Below, piece by piece: positions 35,479 to 44,875 of a DNA stretch of 64,000 nucleotides. Below the pieces are notes generated by a model. That model saw only the letters and a list, made by a program, of their open reading frames with translations. It was not told the origin of the DNA and did no database searches. Position 1 is the first letter of the stretch, and each line of letters opens with the position of its first letter. The DNA comes from Psychroserpens mesophilus (lineage in GTDB: Bacteria > Bacteroidota > Bacteroidia > Flavobacteriales > Flavobacteriaceae): the NCBI RefSeq assembly GCF_000826645.1, contig NZ_JXJP01000008.1, forward strand, positions 372,001-436,000. The letters are read 5' to 3'. The translations under genes were made by a program, and so were the position numbers.

Positions 35479-36801
35479 TTGAAATCAAAACGAATATTTA
35501 AAGAACGTAATCTATTACTAATTGTTTATAGCCTTATTTTTTTGTTATTAATATTCCAAAAAGCCATATACTCTCCAGACACTTATAGTTATTTAAACGC
35601 TATGCCTTACAGGCACTTAGGCTATGTGATTTTTGTGAAACTATTTTCATTGGTTTTTGGAGAATACTTTAATTTTGCTGTTGTCGTTTTTCAATCTCTA
35701 TTTTGCTTAACAGGCATTCATTTCTTTTTCAAAAAAGTTTCTGTACTTCTACAATTAACTATAGTACTGAAATGCCTGACATTAATTATCTTATTTTTCC
35801 CGCTTTTTGAGCCACTTTCAGTAGCAAACAATGTTTGTCCAGAAGGCATTAGTTATCCGTTATACCTGTTATTTGTAACTTTAAATCTGGAGTTTTTATT
35901 TAATGACAATTCGAAAATCCTCAAATACATCTTTGTATGTTTCCTTGCGCTTGTATTTACCAGAGGGCAGTTTATGTTTTCGAGTTTAATTTTTGCTTTT
36001 GTTTATGTCGTAAAACATAAAAACCATATATTGAAGTCTGGCCATCCTTCCAAACTACTATTTCTTATGGCCATGCCAATCGTGGTAGTTTTAGGAGAAA
36101 TGAGTTATCACAAGCTAAAAGACGGTATTTTTATGACCACACCATTTGGCTTCGTGAATACCTCTACATCTGCATTTTATGTATCAAACAGCAATGATAA
36201 AAACCTGATTTTAAATACAGATGATAGAGCTTTATTTGAATCTTGCTATAATTCGCTTGCTGAACAAAACTTATTATTATCTCAAAATAAAGCTAAAAAT
36301 TATAAAAATCAGTATCTGCACTATCAAAAAAAATTGACAGCCATTTGCAACAGAACAATTCATGAATCAGGAAAAGATTATTATCTGAAAAAAAATTCTT
36401 CGATTTCTGAAAAGACGAAGTATCTCCATGCCAAAGCATTTTATGATACCGAGAAAACTTGTAAAAACTTAACTTTTATACTTATAACCCAAAATTTCAA
36501 TAAATGGATTCAGCTTTATGCTGCAAATGTTTTACATGGATTTCATTATTGGTTGATATTTATAGTCGTCGTTTTTTCTTTCCTTTTTAGTAGTGTTAAA
36601 CTCCTGTTTTCTTACAAAAAAACACATTCGTTATTATTCATTTTCTCGAGTCTTTCAATATTGAATGCTATGATAAGTGCTCTTTTTACCTATTCAATAC
36701 CAAGGCTCTTATTTTATAATTACGCCTTAATTTTCTTATGTTTTGTAATTTTGATAGTCTTAGCAAAACAAGAGCTTAAAAGGAGAACAATAAAATCGTG
36801 A
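35479..36801 (+). CDS. Polytopic membrane protein, possible GT-C glycosyltransferase or polymerase
   Basis: A 440-residue protein with about ten hydrophobic segments and a large central hydrophilic loop (about residues 225-330). The early loop between the first two helices contains SPDTYSYLNAM, with acidic residue and position similar to GT-C enzymes that use polyprenyl-phosphate sugars. The locus otherwise lacks a visible Wzy polymerase, so either role is open. The frame starts with TTG at 35479; the next in-frame Met would delete the first helix. No family is recognised with certainty. Confidence 0.6.
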   Translation: MKSKRIFKERNLLLIVYSLIFLLLIFQKAIYSPDTYSYLNAMPYRHLGYVIFVKLFSLVFGEYFNFAVVVFQSLFCLTGIHFFFKKVSVLLQLTIVLKCLTLIILFFPLFEPLSVANNVCPEGISYPLYLLFVTLNLEFLFNDNSKILKYIFVCFLALVFTRGQFMFSSLIFAFVYVVKHKNHILKSGHPSKLLFLMAMPIVVVLGEMSYHKLKDGIFMTTPFGFVNTSTSAFYVSNSNDKNLILNTDDRALFESCYNSLAEQNLLLSQNKAKNYKNQYLHYQKKLTAICNRTIHESGKDYYLKKNSSISEKTKYLHAKAFYDTEKTCKNLTFILITQNFNKWIQLYAANVLHGFHYWLIFIVVVFSFLFSSVKLLFSYKKTHSLLFIFSSLSILNAMISALFTYSIPRLLFYNYALIFLCFVILIVLAKQELKRRTIKS

Positions 36802-36825
36802 AGATTGTAACTCGCTTTTTTTTAA

Positions 36826-37545
36826 TTAGTTTGAAATACTATATTTTAGAATGCAATATATAGCTCTAAATCCATCTCGCCAGCCGATTTTTTTTCCTTC
36901 CTCATACGTTCGACCATAATATGAAATGCCAACTTCATAAATTCGGATCTTAGGTATTTTTGATATTTTCATTGTCACCTCTGGCTCAAATCCGAATCTA
37001 CTTTCTTTAAGCTTGATATCTTGAATGATGTTGGTCTTGAACAATTTATAACATGTTTCCATATCTGTAAGATTTAAGTTTGACAACATGTTTGAAAGTG
37101 ATGTTAAAAATTTATTACCTATGGTGTGCCAGAAAAATAGGACTCTATGAGGTTGACTTCCCATAAAACGGGATCCATACACCACATCTGCAAAACCATC
37201 ATAAATTGGTTTTAAAAGTCTATTATATTCTTCCGGATCATATTCTAAATCTGCGTCTTGTATGATTAAACATTCTCCACTAGCATGAGAAATACCTGTA
37301 TGTATTGCAGCACCTTTTCCTTTGTTTTTCGTGTGTTCAAAATACCGTATATCTAACTCTGAATTTACTTCAATATATGAAAGTATATGTTTCTTTGTAT
37401 CATCAGTGCTAAAGTCATTTATAACAATAATTTCCTTAGCTATACCATTTATAAGTTCAACTTTTTTTATCTTATTCAAAATCAAATGAATTGTTTCGGA
37501 TTCATTATAAGCTGGTATTATAATAGATAGCTTTGAAATTTCCAT
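36826..37545 (-). CDS. Family 2 glycosyltransferase, DPM1-like (polyprenyl-phosphate sugar synthase)
   Basis: A 239-residue GT2 enzyme starting KLSIIIPAYNESETI. Marks are VINDFSTDDT, NKGKGAAIHTGI, the metal site in QDADLEYDPEEY (near 97-108), VVYGSRFMG and SRFGFEPEVTMKI, all typical of the dolichol-phosphate-mannose synthase branch. It lacks C-terminal membrane helices. It likely makes a polyprenyl-phosphate sugar, which would suit the GT-C-like membrane protein encoded next door on the opposite strand (24-base gap). Confidence 0.87.
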   Translation of the reverse strand: MEISKLSIIIPAYNESETIHLILNKIKKVELINGIAKEIIVINDFSTDDTKKHILSYIEVNSELDIRYFEHTKNKGKGAAIHTGISHASGECLIIQDADLEYDPEEYNRLLKPIYDGFADVVYGSRFMGSQPHRVLFFWHTIGNKFLTSLSNMLSNLNLTDMETCYKLFKTNIIQDIKLKESRFGFEPEVTMKISKIPKIRIYEVGISYYGRTYEEGKKIGWRDGFRAIYCILKYSISN

Positions 37546-37615
37546 AAAATTTAGTCTAAATTAAGGTACGAAAAGTAACACTTTTGAAATGAACTAATAA
37601 ATCTTTTAAATAAAA

Positions 37616-37645
37616 AAGAGGAATTTAAAATTTTAAATTCCTCTT
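37616..37645 (-). terminator. Terminator downstream of typA
   Basis: A perfect 30-base palindrome with AAGAGG at one end and CCTCTT at the other (15-bp arms, so the hairpin tip opens). On the - strand it is followed by a T run. It separates typA from the glycan locus. Confidence 0.8.
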
Positions 37646-37668
37646 CACTAAATGCAATATTGATTTTA

Positions 37669-39468
37669 TTATATACTCTTATTACGCTTACGTTCAACTT
37701 CTGTCAAATATATTTTACGTAATCGTAAATAATTAGGTGTCACTTCGACATATTCATCTTTTTGAATATATTCGAGAGCTTCTTCTAAAGAGAATTTAAT
37801 AGCAGGTACGATTTTCGCTTTATCATCAGCTCCTGAACTACGTACGTTACTTAATTTTTTAGTTTTTGTGACGTTAACTGCCATATCATCACCACGAGAG
37901 TTTTCACCAATCACCTGTCCTTCATAAATATCCTCACCTGGATCTACAAAAAACTTACCTCGATCTTGCAATTTATCAATTGAGTAAGGAATTGCCTGAC
38001 CTTTTTCCATAGACACTAGAGATCCGTTTTGACGTTCAGGAATACCACCTTTTAAAGGTTGGTATTCTTTAAATCGATGTGCCATAATTGCTTCACCAGC
38101 AGTAGCTGTTAATAATTGATTACGTAAACCAATGATTCCTCTTGAAGGTACAATAAACTGACAAACCATACGCTCACCTTTAGCTTCCATACTTAGCATT
38201 TCACCTTTACGCATCGTTACCATTTCAATAGCTTTACCCGAAACCGTTTCTGGTAAATCAATGGTCATTTCTTCAACAGGCTCACATTTTACACCATCAA
38301 TTTCTTTAATGATTACTTGAGGCTGACCAATTTGTAATTCATAACCTTCACGACGCATCGTTTCGATTAAAACCGATAAGTGTAAAACACCACGACCAAA
38401 GACCATAAATTTATCTGCACTGTCGGTTTCTTCAACTCGAAGCGCTAAGTTTTTTTCTAGTTCTTTAGTTAAACGGTCTTTAATATGCCTAGATGTAACA
38501 AATTTCCCATCTTTTCCGAAGAAAGGCGAATCGTTAATTGTAAATAACATGCTCATCGTTGGTTCATCAATCGCTATGGTTTTTAAACCCTCAGGAGTTT
38601 CCCAATCGGCCACTGTATCACCAATTTCAAAACCTTCTAATCCAACAATCGCACAAATATCACCTGTTTGAACTTCATCAACCTTCTTTCTTCCTAGTCC
38701 TTCAAAAACGTGAAGTTCTTTAATTTTAGATTTAACAATGCTCTTATCGCGTTTAACTAAAGAAATATTTTGCCCAACTTTCAACTCACCACGTGTTAAA
38801 CGTCCAATCGCAATACGACCAGTAAATGATGAAAAATCAAGAGATGTAATCAACATTTGTGTGGTTCCTTTTTCAATTTTTGGTGCAGGAATATGTTCAA
38901 TAACCATATCTAAAAGTGGCTCGATATTTTCTGTTTCATTTTGCCAATCGTCACTCATCCAGTTATTCTTAGCTGAACCATATACCGTTGGAAAATCTAA
39001 CTGCCACTCTTCTGCTCCAAGTTCAAACATCAAATCAAAGACCTTTTCATGAACTTCATCAGGAGTACAATTTTCTTTATCTACCTTATTAATAACCACA
39101 CATGGCTTCAACCCTAAATCGATTGCTTTTTGGAGTACAAAACGGGTTTGAGGCATAGGCCCTTCAAAGGCGTCAACTAATAACAAAACACCATCTGCCA
39201 TATTTAATACACGTTCAACTTCACCTCCAAAATCGGCGTGACCAGGTGTATCTATAATATTGATTTTAGTGTCTTTATAGATTACTGAAACGTTTTTAGA
39301 CGTAATTGTTATTCCTCTTTCACGTTCTAAATCGTTGTTATCGAGAATTAAATCTCCAGTATTTTCGTTTTCACGAAACAACTGACAATGGTACATGATT
39401 TTGTCAACCAAGGTGGTTTTTCCATGATCGACGTGTGCAATAATTGCAATGTTTTTGATATTAGCCAT
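37669..39468 (-). CDS. typA: Translational GTPase TypA/BipA
   Basis: A 599-residue ribosome-associated GTPase of full family length. G1 AHVDHGKT (11-18), G3 DTPGHADF (73-80), G4 NKVD (127-130), then the beta-barrel domain II, the EF-G-like domains III and V, and the TypA-specific C-terminal domain with QNGSLVSMEKGQA and RGDDMAVNVTKTK. It assists 50S assembly and growth under cold or other stress. It has its own promoter and terminator. Confidence 0.97.
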   Translation of the reverse strand: MANIKNIAIIAHVDHGKTTLVDKIMYHCQLFRENENTGDLILDNNDLERERGITITSKNVSVIYKDTKINIIDTPGHADFGGEVERVLNMADGVLLLVDAFEGPMPQTRFVLQKAIDLGLKPCVVINKVDKENCTPDEVHEKVFDLMFELGAEEWQLDFPTVYGSAKNNWMSDDWQNETENIEPLLDMVIEHIPAPKIEKGTTQMLITSLDFSSFTGRIAIGRLTRGELKVGQNISLVKRDKSIVKSKIKELHVFEGLGRKKVDEVQTGDICAIVGLEGFEIGDTVADWETPEGLKTIAIDEPTMSMLFTINDSPFFGKDGKFVTSRHIKDRLTKELEKNLALRVEETDSADKFMVFGRGVLHLSVLIETMRREGYELQIGQPQVIIKEIDGVKCEPVEEMTIDLPETVSGKAIEMVTMRKGEMLSMEAKGERMVCQFIVPSRGIIGLRNQLLTATAGEAIMAHRFKEYQPLKGGIPERQNGSLVSMEKGQAIPYSIDKLQDRGKFFVDPGEDIYEGQVIGENSRGDDMAVNVTKTKKLSNVRSSGADDKAKIVPAIKFSLEEALEYIQKDEYVEVTPNYLRLRKIYLTEVERKRNKSI

Positions 39469-39797
39469 AATGATGCCTTATTTTAAGCGTGCAAAGGTAC
39501 GTTAAATTACTGTTTAAAAGATAATTCATTTCAATAATTTAATAAACACTGAATATGACTCACTTTTTACTGATATACATTAGGCTGCATTTTAATCTAT
39601 GACGCTGACTTCACCAGTTTAATCTCTGTAAATTAGTTAATTAAATGTTATAATTATGGCAACATATAATTTCAGTTCGTAATTTACGTTCTGTAATTGA
39701 TTAATAGTAAATAGCCACTTCAACCAGCCATATTTTGTGCGATTTACGCAGGTATGTCCGTATGCAGACCTGATAACAAATAACACATTTTTAGCAC
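39469..39797. other. Intergenic region between typA and the next gene
   Basis: A 329-base AT-rich spacer between divergent genes. Apart from the typA promoter element at 39492-39499, I see no open frame with coding character, no RNA gene and no strong hairpin. Confidence 0.6.
39492..39499 (-). promoter_or_regulatory. typA: -7 promoter element of typA
   Basis: On the - strand this reads TACCTTTG, a perfect TAnnTTTG -7 element, 23 bases before the typA ATG. The -33 element is not clear. Confidence 0.55.
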
Positions 39798-40157
39798 ATG
39801 AAACTCATTCAGAAATATTCAAAATTTGTCCCTTACCTCTATTTTATTGCAGTAATTTCGTACTGGTTCACTGAGGTTAACAGAAATTCGGGAATCACTG
39901 CATACCCTATACTTTTATTTGGAATTCCATTTATTTGGCAACTCGTAAAGCCCAGTAAACGACTTAATTTTTCATTAGGAATTACATTTGTTTGCATTTC
40001 TTCATATCTTATTTTGGCATATGTATCTGATCTTTTAAACATCATAACCTTATCTACTACCACAAAACAATTCATCATTTACGGAGGATTATTTGTAGTT
40101 GCAAATTTTGTGATGGCCTTATGGATGATTCGTAACAGTATGAAGCGTACATTTTAA
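39798..40157 (+). CDS. Small four-helix membrane protein of unknown function
   Basis: A 119-residue protein with four evenly spaced hydrophobic segments (about residues 12-25, 34-50, 57-76, 88-110) and a basic C-terminus (RNSMKRTF). There is no signal peptide cleavage site and no recognised domain. It precedes kdsA by 90 bases, but kdsA has its own -7 element. Confidence 0.65.
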   Translation: MKLIQKYSKFVPYLYFIAVISYWFTEVNRNSGITAYPILLFGIPFIWQLVKPSKRLNFSLGITFVCISSYLILAYVSDLLNIITLSTTTKQFIIYGGLFVVANFVMALWMIRNSMKRTF

Positions 40158-40214
40158 TTCCAGCTTTAATAAAACCTCAGAATTTAATTCGATAGATTAA
40201 GCGTTATATTTTCG

Positions 40215-40222
40215 TAACTTTG
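40215..40222 (+). promoter_or_regulatory. kdsA: -7 promoter element of kdsA
   Basis: TAACTTTG matches TAnnTTTG exactly and lies 25 bases before the kdsA ATG, a spacing that leaves a short 5' leader. Confidence 0.55.
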
Positions 40223-40247
40223 CGCTTTAATTTGAAACTTAAATTCA

Positions 40248-41066
40248 ATGAATCTTCAAGACGTTCCAAAACTAAAGCATACCAATTCAAACAATTTCTT
40301 TTTATTATGTGGACCATGCGCCATTGAAAGTGAAGATATGGCAATGCGTATAGCTGAAAAGGTTGTAAGCATTACTGATGGTTTAAACATTCCTTATGTA
40401 TTTAAAGGAAGTTTTAAAAAAGCCAATCGTAGTCGAATTGACAGTTTTACTGGAATTGGTGATGAAAAAGCCTTGAAAATTCTTAAAAAAGTTTCTGAAA
40501 CATTTGACATTCCAACAGTGACTGATATCCATGAAGTATCTGATGCTACAATGGCTGCAGAATATGTTGATGTTTTGCAAATTCCAGCATTCTTAGTGCG
40601 CCAAACGGATTTAGTCGTTGCTGCTGCGCAAACTGGCAAAGTGGTAAACTTAAAGAAAGGGCAATTTATGAGTCCAGAATCGATGAAACATGCGGTTCAA
40701 AAAGTAAAAGACTCTGGAAATAATATGGCTTGGATTACTGATCGAGGGACTATGTTTGGTTATCAAGATATGATCGTCGATTTTAGAGGCATTCCAACAA
40801 TGCGTGAATACGCGCCTACCGTTTTAGATGTAACGCATTCATTACAGCAGCCTAATCAAAGTATTGGTGTTACTGGTGGACGACCAGATATGATTGAAAC
40901 CATTGCAAGAGCAGGAGTTGTTAATAATGTAGATGGTTTGTTTATTGAAACACACTTCGATCCTGCAAATGCGAAAAGTGATGGAGCTAATATGCTACAT
41001 TTAGATAATCTGGAAAAATTATTAACCAATCTAGTAGCCATTAGAAAAACAGTCAATAGCTTATAA
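40248..41066 (+). CDS. kdsA: 3-deoxy-8-phosphooctulonate (Kdo 8-phosphate) synthase
   Basis: A 272-residue cytosolic aldolase-type synthase that joins phosphoenolpyruvate and arabinose 5-phosphate to give Kdo 8-phosphate for lipopolysaccharide. Family marks are LLCGPCAIES (19-28), FKGSFKKANRSR (52-63), QIPAFLVRQTDL (104-115), KKGQFMSP, TDRGTMFGY and DVTHSLQQP. Length and start are standard. A GNAT gene follows after 3 bases, so the two are probably co-transcribed. Confidence 0.96.
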   Translation: MNLQDVPKLKHTNSNNFFLLCGPCAIESEDMAMRIAEKVVSITDGLNIPYVFKGSFKKANRSRIDSFTGIGDEKALKILKKVSETFDIPTVTDIHEVSDATMAAEYVDVLQIPAFLVRQTDLVVAAAQTGKVVNLKKGQFMSPESMKHAVQKVKDSGNNMAWITDRGTMFGYQDMIVDFRGIPTMREYAPTVLDVTHSLQQPNQSIGVTGGRPDMIETIARAGVVNNVDGLFIETHFDPANAKSDGANMLHLDNLEKLLTNLVAIRKTVNSL

Positions 41067-41069
41067 ATT

Positions 41070-41543
41070 ATGATTGAAGACATCGATTTTAGAGAAGCTA
41101 CACAAGATGATTTACCAGAAATAACTGCCATTTACAGAGATACAATTCGAGCAGTAAACTCTAAAGACTATTCTGAAAAGCAGGTCGAAGCCTGGTCTAA
41201 AGGCGCAGATGACATAAAAAAGTGGCAAGATCGCATTAAAAAATTCTATTTTTTAGTGGCTGAAGTTGACAATCAAATCGTAGGATTCTCCTATTTAAAA
41301 AATGGATTTTACTTAGAAAACATGTTCGTTCACAAAGATTTTCAACGCCAAACCATCGGTTCAAAATTGTTACGCATTATGGAATCTCAGGTGTCTATGA
41401 ATGGTCATGATGTTATAAAATCTGATATCAGTACGACTGCTCTTGATTTCTTTGATTCTCATTTTTATGATGTTGAAAAGAAACAGAAAACATCTTTTAA
41501 AGGAAAGGTTTTTGATACTTACACTGTATTTAAAGAACTATAA
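41070..41543 (+). CDS. GNAT family N-acetyltransferase
   Basis: A 157-residue single-domain GNAT protein. Beta4/motif A is LENMFVHKDFQRQTIGSKLL (about 92-111), including the acetyl-CoA pyrophosphate loop in QRQTIGS. The N-terminus IDFREATQDDLPEI is typical of the family. The acceptor is unknown. It starts 3 bases after the kdsA stop. Confidence 0.85.
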   Translation: MIEDIDFREATQDDLPEITAIYRDTIRAVNSKDYSEKQVEAWSKGADDIKKWQDRIKKFYFLVAEVDNQIVGFSYLKNGFYLENMFVHKDFQRQTIGSKLLRIMESQVSMNGHDVIKSDISTTALDFFDSHFYDVEKKQKTSFKGKVFDTYTVFKEL

Positions 41544-41625
41544 AGTTGTTTAGTTGTTAGTTGTGGCGTTGGCTTCAAATTGAATTCTTCTAAAACTAAA
41601 CATCTGGATTCTCATTGGTATTTTT

Positions 41626-41985
41626 TTACTTCAGAAACGATTTATTTTTGTGTTCTTCCACTTCCTTTAAGATACTGATAAACAGGTTGTCGTCTATATC
41701 TTCAAGATGTTTGTAACGCATTGATTTGACCACTTTTCTTTTTTCAGAAACCATGTGTTCAATGTATTTTGTTAAATGTGCCGAATGCCAAAACCCAACA
41801 TCAACATAATCTTTACTTTGATTCAAATAGCATATTGGTCGCGAATTGACATAATAACACGGAATTCGCCATTTATACTTTAATTCAGCATCAGGAAACG
41901 TATGTTCTATTAAGATTTGCAAGTGTAACAATATGGACTTGAAAGGCTCAGTTTGTTTAAGTATATAGGCTTCAGCTGGATTCAC
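41626..41985 (-). CDS. DUF1801 (YdhG-like) domain protein
   Basis: A roughly 119-residue protein with the DUF1801 pattern: NPAEAYILKQTEPFKSILLHL at the start, PDAELKYKWRIPCYYVN and VDVGFWHSAHL. The fold is small alpha/beta and the function unknown. No ATG is available in frame; GTG at 41985 puts the N-terminus at (M)NPAEAY, the usual family start, while TTG at 41994 is an alternative. Confidence 0.75.
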   Translation of the reverse strand: MNPAEAYILKQTEPFKSILLHLQILIEHTFPDAELKYKWRIPCYYVNSRPICYLNQSKDYVDVGFWHSAHLTKYIEHMVSEKRKVVKSMRYKHLEDIDDNLFISILKEVEEHKNKSFLK

Positions 41986-42052
41986 AGGACTCAAATTTCA
42001 TGATTTTCAAAATTAACAATTATTTAGTAGCAATTATTGAAATAATTTTTTT

Positions 42053-42071
42053 TACTTTGTATTTCAAAGTA
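42053..42071. promoter_or_regulatory. 19-bp palindromic operator, site 1
   Basis: TACTTTG-TATTT-CAAAGTA, a perfect inverted repeat with a 5-base spacer, ends 7 bases before the ATG at 42079. The TACTTTG half also resembles a -7 element, so a bound repressor would cover the promoter core. The exact reverse complement of all 19 bases recurs at 43050-43068. The likely binding protein is the winged-helix regulator encoded between the two sites. Confidence 0.75.
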
Positions 42072-42078
42072 CTTTTAT

Positions 42079-42687
42079 ATGGAATCGAAAAACTATTTAG
42101 ACGATCTCAATGAAATCAAAACCTTGATGAACAAATCATCTCGTTTTATTTCACTTAGTGGACTATCAGGAATTCTGGCAGGAATTTACGCACTTATAGG
42201 AGCATCAATTGCTTATTATCTCGTATCTAATTCGGTTAGAGGGTATCTCATTTTAGATGGTGCCATATTTAAAATTTGTTTTGCCATTTTATTAGCTGTT
42301 GCTTGTCTTAGTGCAGTCACTGGTATTTATTTAACCACAAAAAAAGCTAAACAGAATAATGAGAAAATATGGGATAGTTCTTCAAAACGATTATTAATCA
42401 ATTTTCTTATACCTTTAATAACTGGTGGAATTTATATTCTCATCATTTTAAACCAAGAACGTTATGGACATACCGCTGCGTTAATGCTTATTTTTTATGG
42501 ATTAGCCCTTATAAATGCTTCAAAATACAGTTTGGGAGATATTCGATATTTAGGTTTTACCGAACTAATTTTAGGTTTAATTTGTGCCATGATGCCGAGT
42601 TACGGATTTTGGTTTTGGGTTGTTGGTTTTGGTTTTATGCACATCATTTATGGTACGTGGATGCATTTTAAATACGATATGAAGTAA
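42079..42687 (+). CDS. Hypothetical multi-pass membrane protein, first gene of the operator-controlled operon
   Basis: A 202-residue protein. A short cytosolic N-terminus with ESKNYLDDLNEIKTLMNKSSRF is followed by about six hydrophobic segments between residues 25 and 195. There are no catalytic motifs. Similar proteins are found in Bacteroidota beside small winged-helix regulators; no function is known to me. The start is an ATG 7 bases after the palindromic site, and the regulator gene follows after 49 bases. Confidence 0.75.
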   Translation: MESKNYLDDLNEIKTLMNKSSRFISLSGLSGILAGIYALIGASIAYYLVSNSVRGYLILDGAIFKICFAILLAVACLSAVTGIYLTTKKAKQNNEKIWDSSSKRLLINFLIPLITGGIYILIILNQERYGHTAALMLIFYGLALINASKYSLGDIRYLGFTELILGLICAMMPSYGFWFWVVGFGFMHIIYGTWMHFKYDMK

Positions 42688-42736
42688 CTATTTAATAGAT
42701 GAAATTCGTTTTACAAACAATCTTTAAACCGTCATT

Positions 42737-43030
42737 TTGAGTATTATAAATAATATAAATAAAGTTTTTGATCATCGAATCCGTTTAGGAATCATGTCTG
42801 TGCTTATGGTGAATGAATATGCCGATTTTAATACGCTCAAAGAATTGCTTGGAGCCACAGATGGAAATTTAGCCAGCCATACCAAAGCACTTGAAAAAGC
42901 AGAATATATTAGTGTTGAAAAACAATTTATAGGAAGAAAACCAAACACTCGCTACGCTACCACTAAATTAGGTAAAGCCGAATTTCAAAAACATATTGAA
43001 GCACTAGAAAAATTAATTAACAAACAATAA
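42737..43030 (+). CDS. Winged-helix transcriptional regulator (HTH_34/MarR-ArsR-like), TTG start
   Basis: A 97-residue single-domain regulator. The recognition helix is TDGNLASHTKALEKAEYI (about 41-58) and the wing is VEKQFIGRKPNTRYATT (about 60-76); the C-terminal helix probably dimerises. There is no effector domain, which fits regulators that respond through dimerisation or partner contact. TTG at 42737 starts the conserved MSIINNINKVFDHRIRLGIM; an in-frame stop lies four codons upstream and the next Met would cut into the domain. Two identical palindromes flank the region and are its probable targets. Confidence 0.88.
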   Translation: MSIINNINKVFDHRIRLGIMSVLMVNEYADFNTLKELLGATDGNLASHTKALEKAEYISVEKQFIGRKPNTRYATTKLGKAEFQKHIEALEKLINKQ

Positions 43031-43049
43031 ACTCTTTTTTTTATACGTT

Positions 43050-43068
43050 TACTTTGAAATACAAAGTA
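43050..43068. promoter_or_regulatory. 19-bp palindromic operator, site 2
   Basis: TACTTTG-AAATA-CAAAGTA is the exact reverse complement of the site at 42053-42071. It lies between the regulator stop (43030) and the ATG of the DUF4173 gene (43086), 17 bases before that start, and could control a second internal promoter. Confidence 0.75.
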
Positions 43069-43085
43069 CTTTAAATGTTTAAATC

Positions 43086-44483
43086 ATGAAGCACATCCTA
43101 ATCATTATCGCGTCGGTCTTATTCAGCATTCTCTTTTATGAGAAATCTATTGGATTAAACCTATTGTTGTTTTCAATGATGACCATCATCCTATTGGCTT
43201 TTAATAATTCTGAACAATTTAAAAGCAAAAGAATCATCCTGTATTGCATAACTTACCTCACAACTGCTGTCTTTGTATTTATTCAAGATTCGAGTTTGTC
43301 TATCATTGCAAATGTTGTTGCCTTCTTCACCTTAGTTGGTGCGATTTCAAGTGATAAAACATCGATTTACATTAATTGGATCAACGGATTATTTTCTTCT
43401 ATCGCTGGATTTTTCTTTAGAAAGATTGAAGGAAACAAAAACAAGAAAGAGCAACTTCTTAATAAAGACACCGACTTTCTTCATTTAGTAAAACTCATTG
43501 GTATCCCTTTGGTTTTCATTACTGTCTTTGTGCTTCTTTATAAAAATGGGAATCCGATGTTTAATGATTTGGTTAATAAAATTAATTTTAATTTCATCAA
43601 CTTTCAATGGTTATTATTTACAGTTTTAGGTTACTATCTTTTCAGTAATCTTTCGCAACCAGTTCGTATTGAACCTGCGACTTCAAAAGACAGAAGCATC
43701 AAAAACGATCTTTATAAAACCGAATCATTTTCCGAAGAAAAACTAAAAAAAGAAAAGCAGCTAGGTACAACACTTTTAGGTTTATTAAATCTTCTTATTA
43801 TTCTATTTATAGTCACTGATATTATTTCTTTAACCACAATTGACAACTCAGCAGCTCCTGCTATGTCTGCTCAAGTTCATAATGGCATCAACACACTTAT
43901 TGCTTCAATCATCATCGCCATTGTTATTATTCTCTACTTTTTTAAAGGCAATCTTAATTTTTATGCTGAAAATAAAGCACTTAAAAATCTTACATATTTA
44001 TGGATTCTTCTGAATATGGTGCTCATCACTTTAATCGTCATTAAAAACCAGAATTATATTACGTCGTTCGGATTGACCTACAAACGTATTGGCGTGCATG
44101 TTTATATTTTTCTAACACTCATCGGACTCGTGACGACTTTTTTAAAGGTGATGAAAATCAAGAATATGGTATTTCTTTTCAGAATCAATACAAGTATTGC
44201 CTTTGTAACACTTATCGCATTCAGTACGATTAACTGGGATTACTACATCACAACATACAATCTCAACAATGCAAATTCTTACGACTTGAATTATCTCATA
44301 GGTTTATCTGAAAGCAATGCCATTCAGTTAAAACGTCACAGTCTGAACACAACATTAGATTCAAAAAGTTATAGCAGAATAGACAACAAATACGCGAACT
44401 ATATAAAACATATTGAGCACAAAACCTGGCAAGAAAAGTCATTTAGAGATTTTAATATCACCGAAGAAGAAAAATCCTTGTAG
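43086..44483 (+). CDS. DUF4173/DUF4153-type polytopic membrane protein
   Basis: A 465-residue inner-membrane protein with about ten to twelve helices: a first block to about residue 115, a hydrophilic linker with RKIEGNKNKKEQ, a second block from about 130, a charged loop near 200-220, and a soluble C-terminal tail from about 395 (YDLNYLIGLSESNAIQLKRH). The tail and the paired Asn-rich segment ITTYNLNNANSYDLNYL are typical of DUF4173/4153 proteins. Function unknown. It follows operator site 2 and is separated by 2 bases from the next gene. Confidence 0.8.
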   Translation: MKHILIIIASVLFSILFYEKSIGLNLLLFSMMTIILLAFNNSEQFKSKRIILYCITYLTTAVFVFIQDSSLSIIANVVAFFTLVGAISSDKTSIYINWINGLFSSIAGFFFRKIEGNKNKKEQLLNKDTDFLHLVKLIGIPLVFITVFVLLYKNGNPMFNDLVNKINFNFINFQWLLFTVLGYYLFSNLSQPVRIEPATSKDRSIKNDLYKTESFSEEKLKKEKQLGTTLLGLLNLLIILFIVTDIISLTTIDNSAAPAMSAQVHNGINTLIASIIIAIVIILYFFKGNLNFYAENKALKNLTYLWILLNMVLITLIVIKNQNYITSFGLTYKRIGVHVYIFLTLIGLVTTFLKVMKIKNMVFLFRINTSIAFVTLIAFSTINWDYYITTYNLNNANSYDLNYLIGLSESNAIQLKRHSLNTTLDSKSYSRIDNKYANYIKHIEHKTWQEKSFRDFNITEEEKSL

Positions 44484-44485
44484 CC

Positions 44486-44875
44486 ATGAACTTACCTCTC
44501 AATCTTGCAAAATCTTCGTTACTGGCATTAGTAATCTTTTGGACCATTATTTGCGCTAAAGAAGGATTAGATCATGATTTATTTTTAGTTATGCTCTTGT
44601 CGTTTATTCCGATTTTTTTAGTTGTTACTATCGTCATTATTGGCACTATTTGTCCGATTTACTGGATAGCAAAAAAAGAACATATAAATAATACACAACT
44701 ATTCAAAACCTATTTCCCGTACTATGCTATACTGGCTTTTTTAATTTGTGCATTCGGAATCATCGTCAGTGATTTTGATATCTATCTCACAGCCTTTTTT
44801 GTATCCGCTTTTATAACATCGAGTCAATCCTGGGTTTGGTTCGCTAATGAAAAATCAGATCATGAAACAGCTTAG
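44486..44875 (+). CDS. Hypothetical membrane protein
   Basis: A 129-residue protein with four hydrophobic segments (about 8-24, 32-58, 75-95, 98-118) and no recognised domain. It starts 2 bases after the DUF4173 stop, and its 3' end overlaps the Coq4-like gene, so it belongs to the same transcript. Confidence 0.7.
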   Translation: MNLPLNLAKSSLLALVIFWTIICAKEGLDHDLFLVMLLSFIPIFLVVTIVIIGTICPIYWIAKKEHINNTQLFKTYFPYYAILAFLICAFGIIVSDFDIYLTAFFVSAFITSSQSWVWFANEKSDHETA

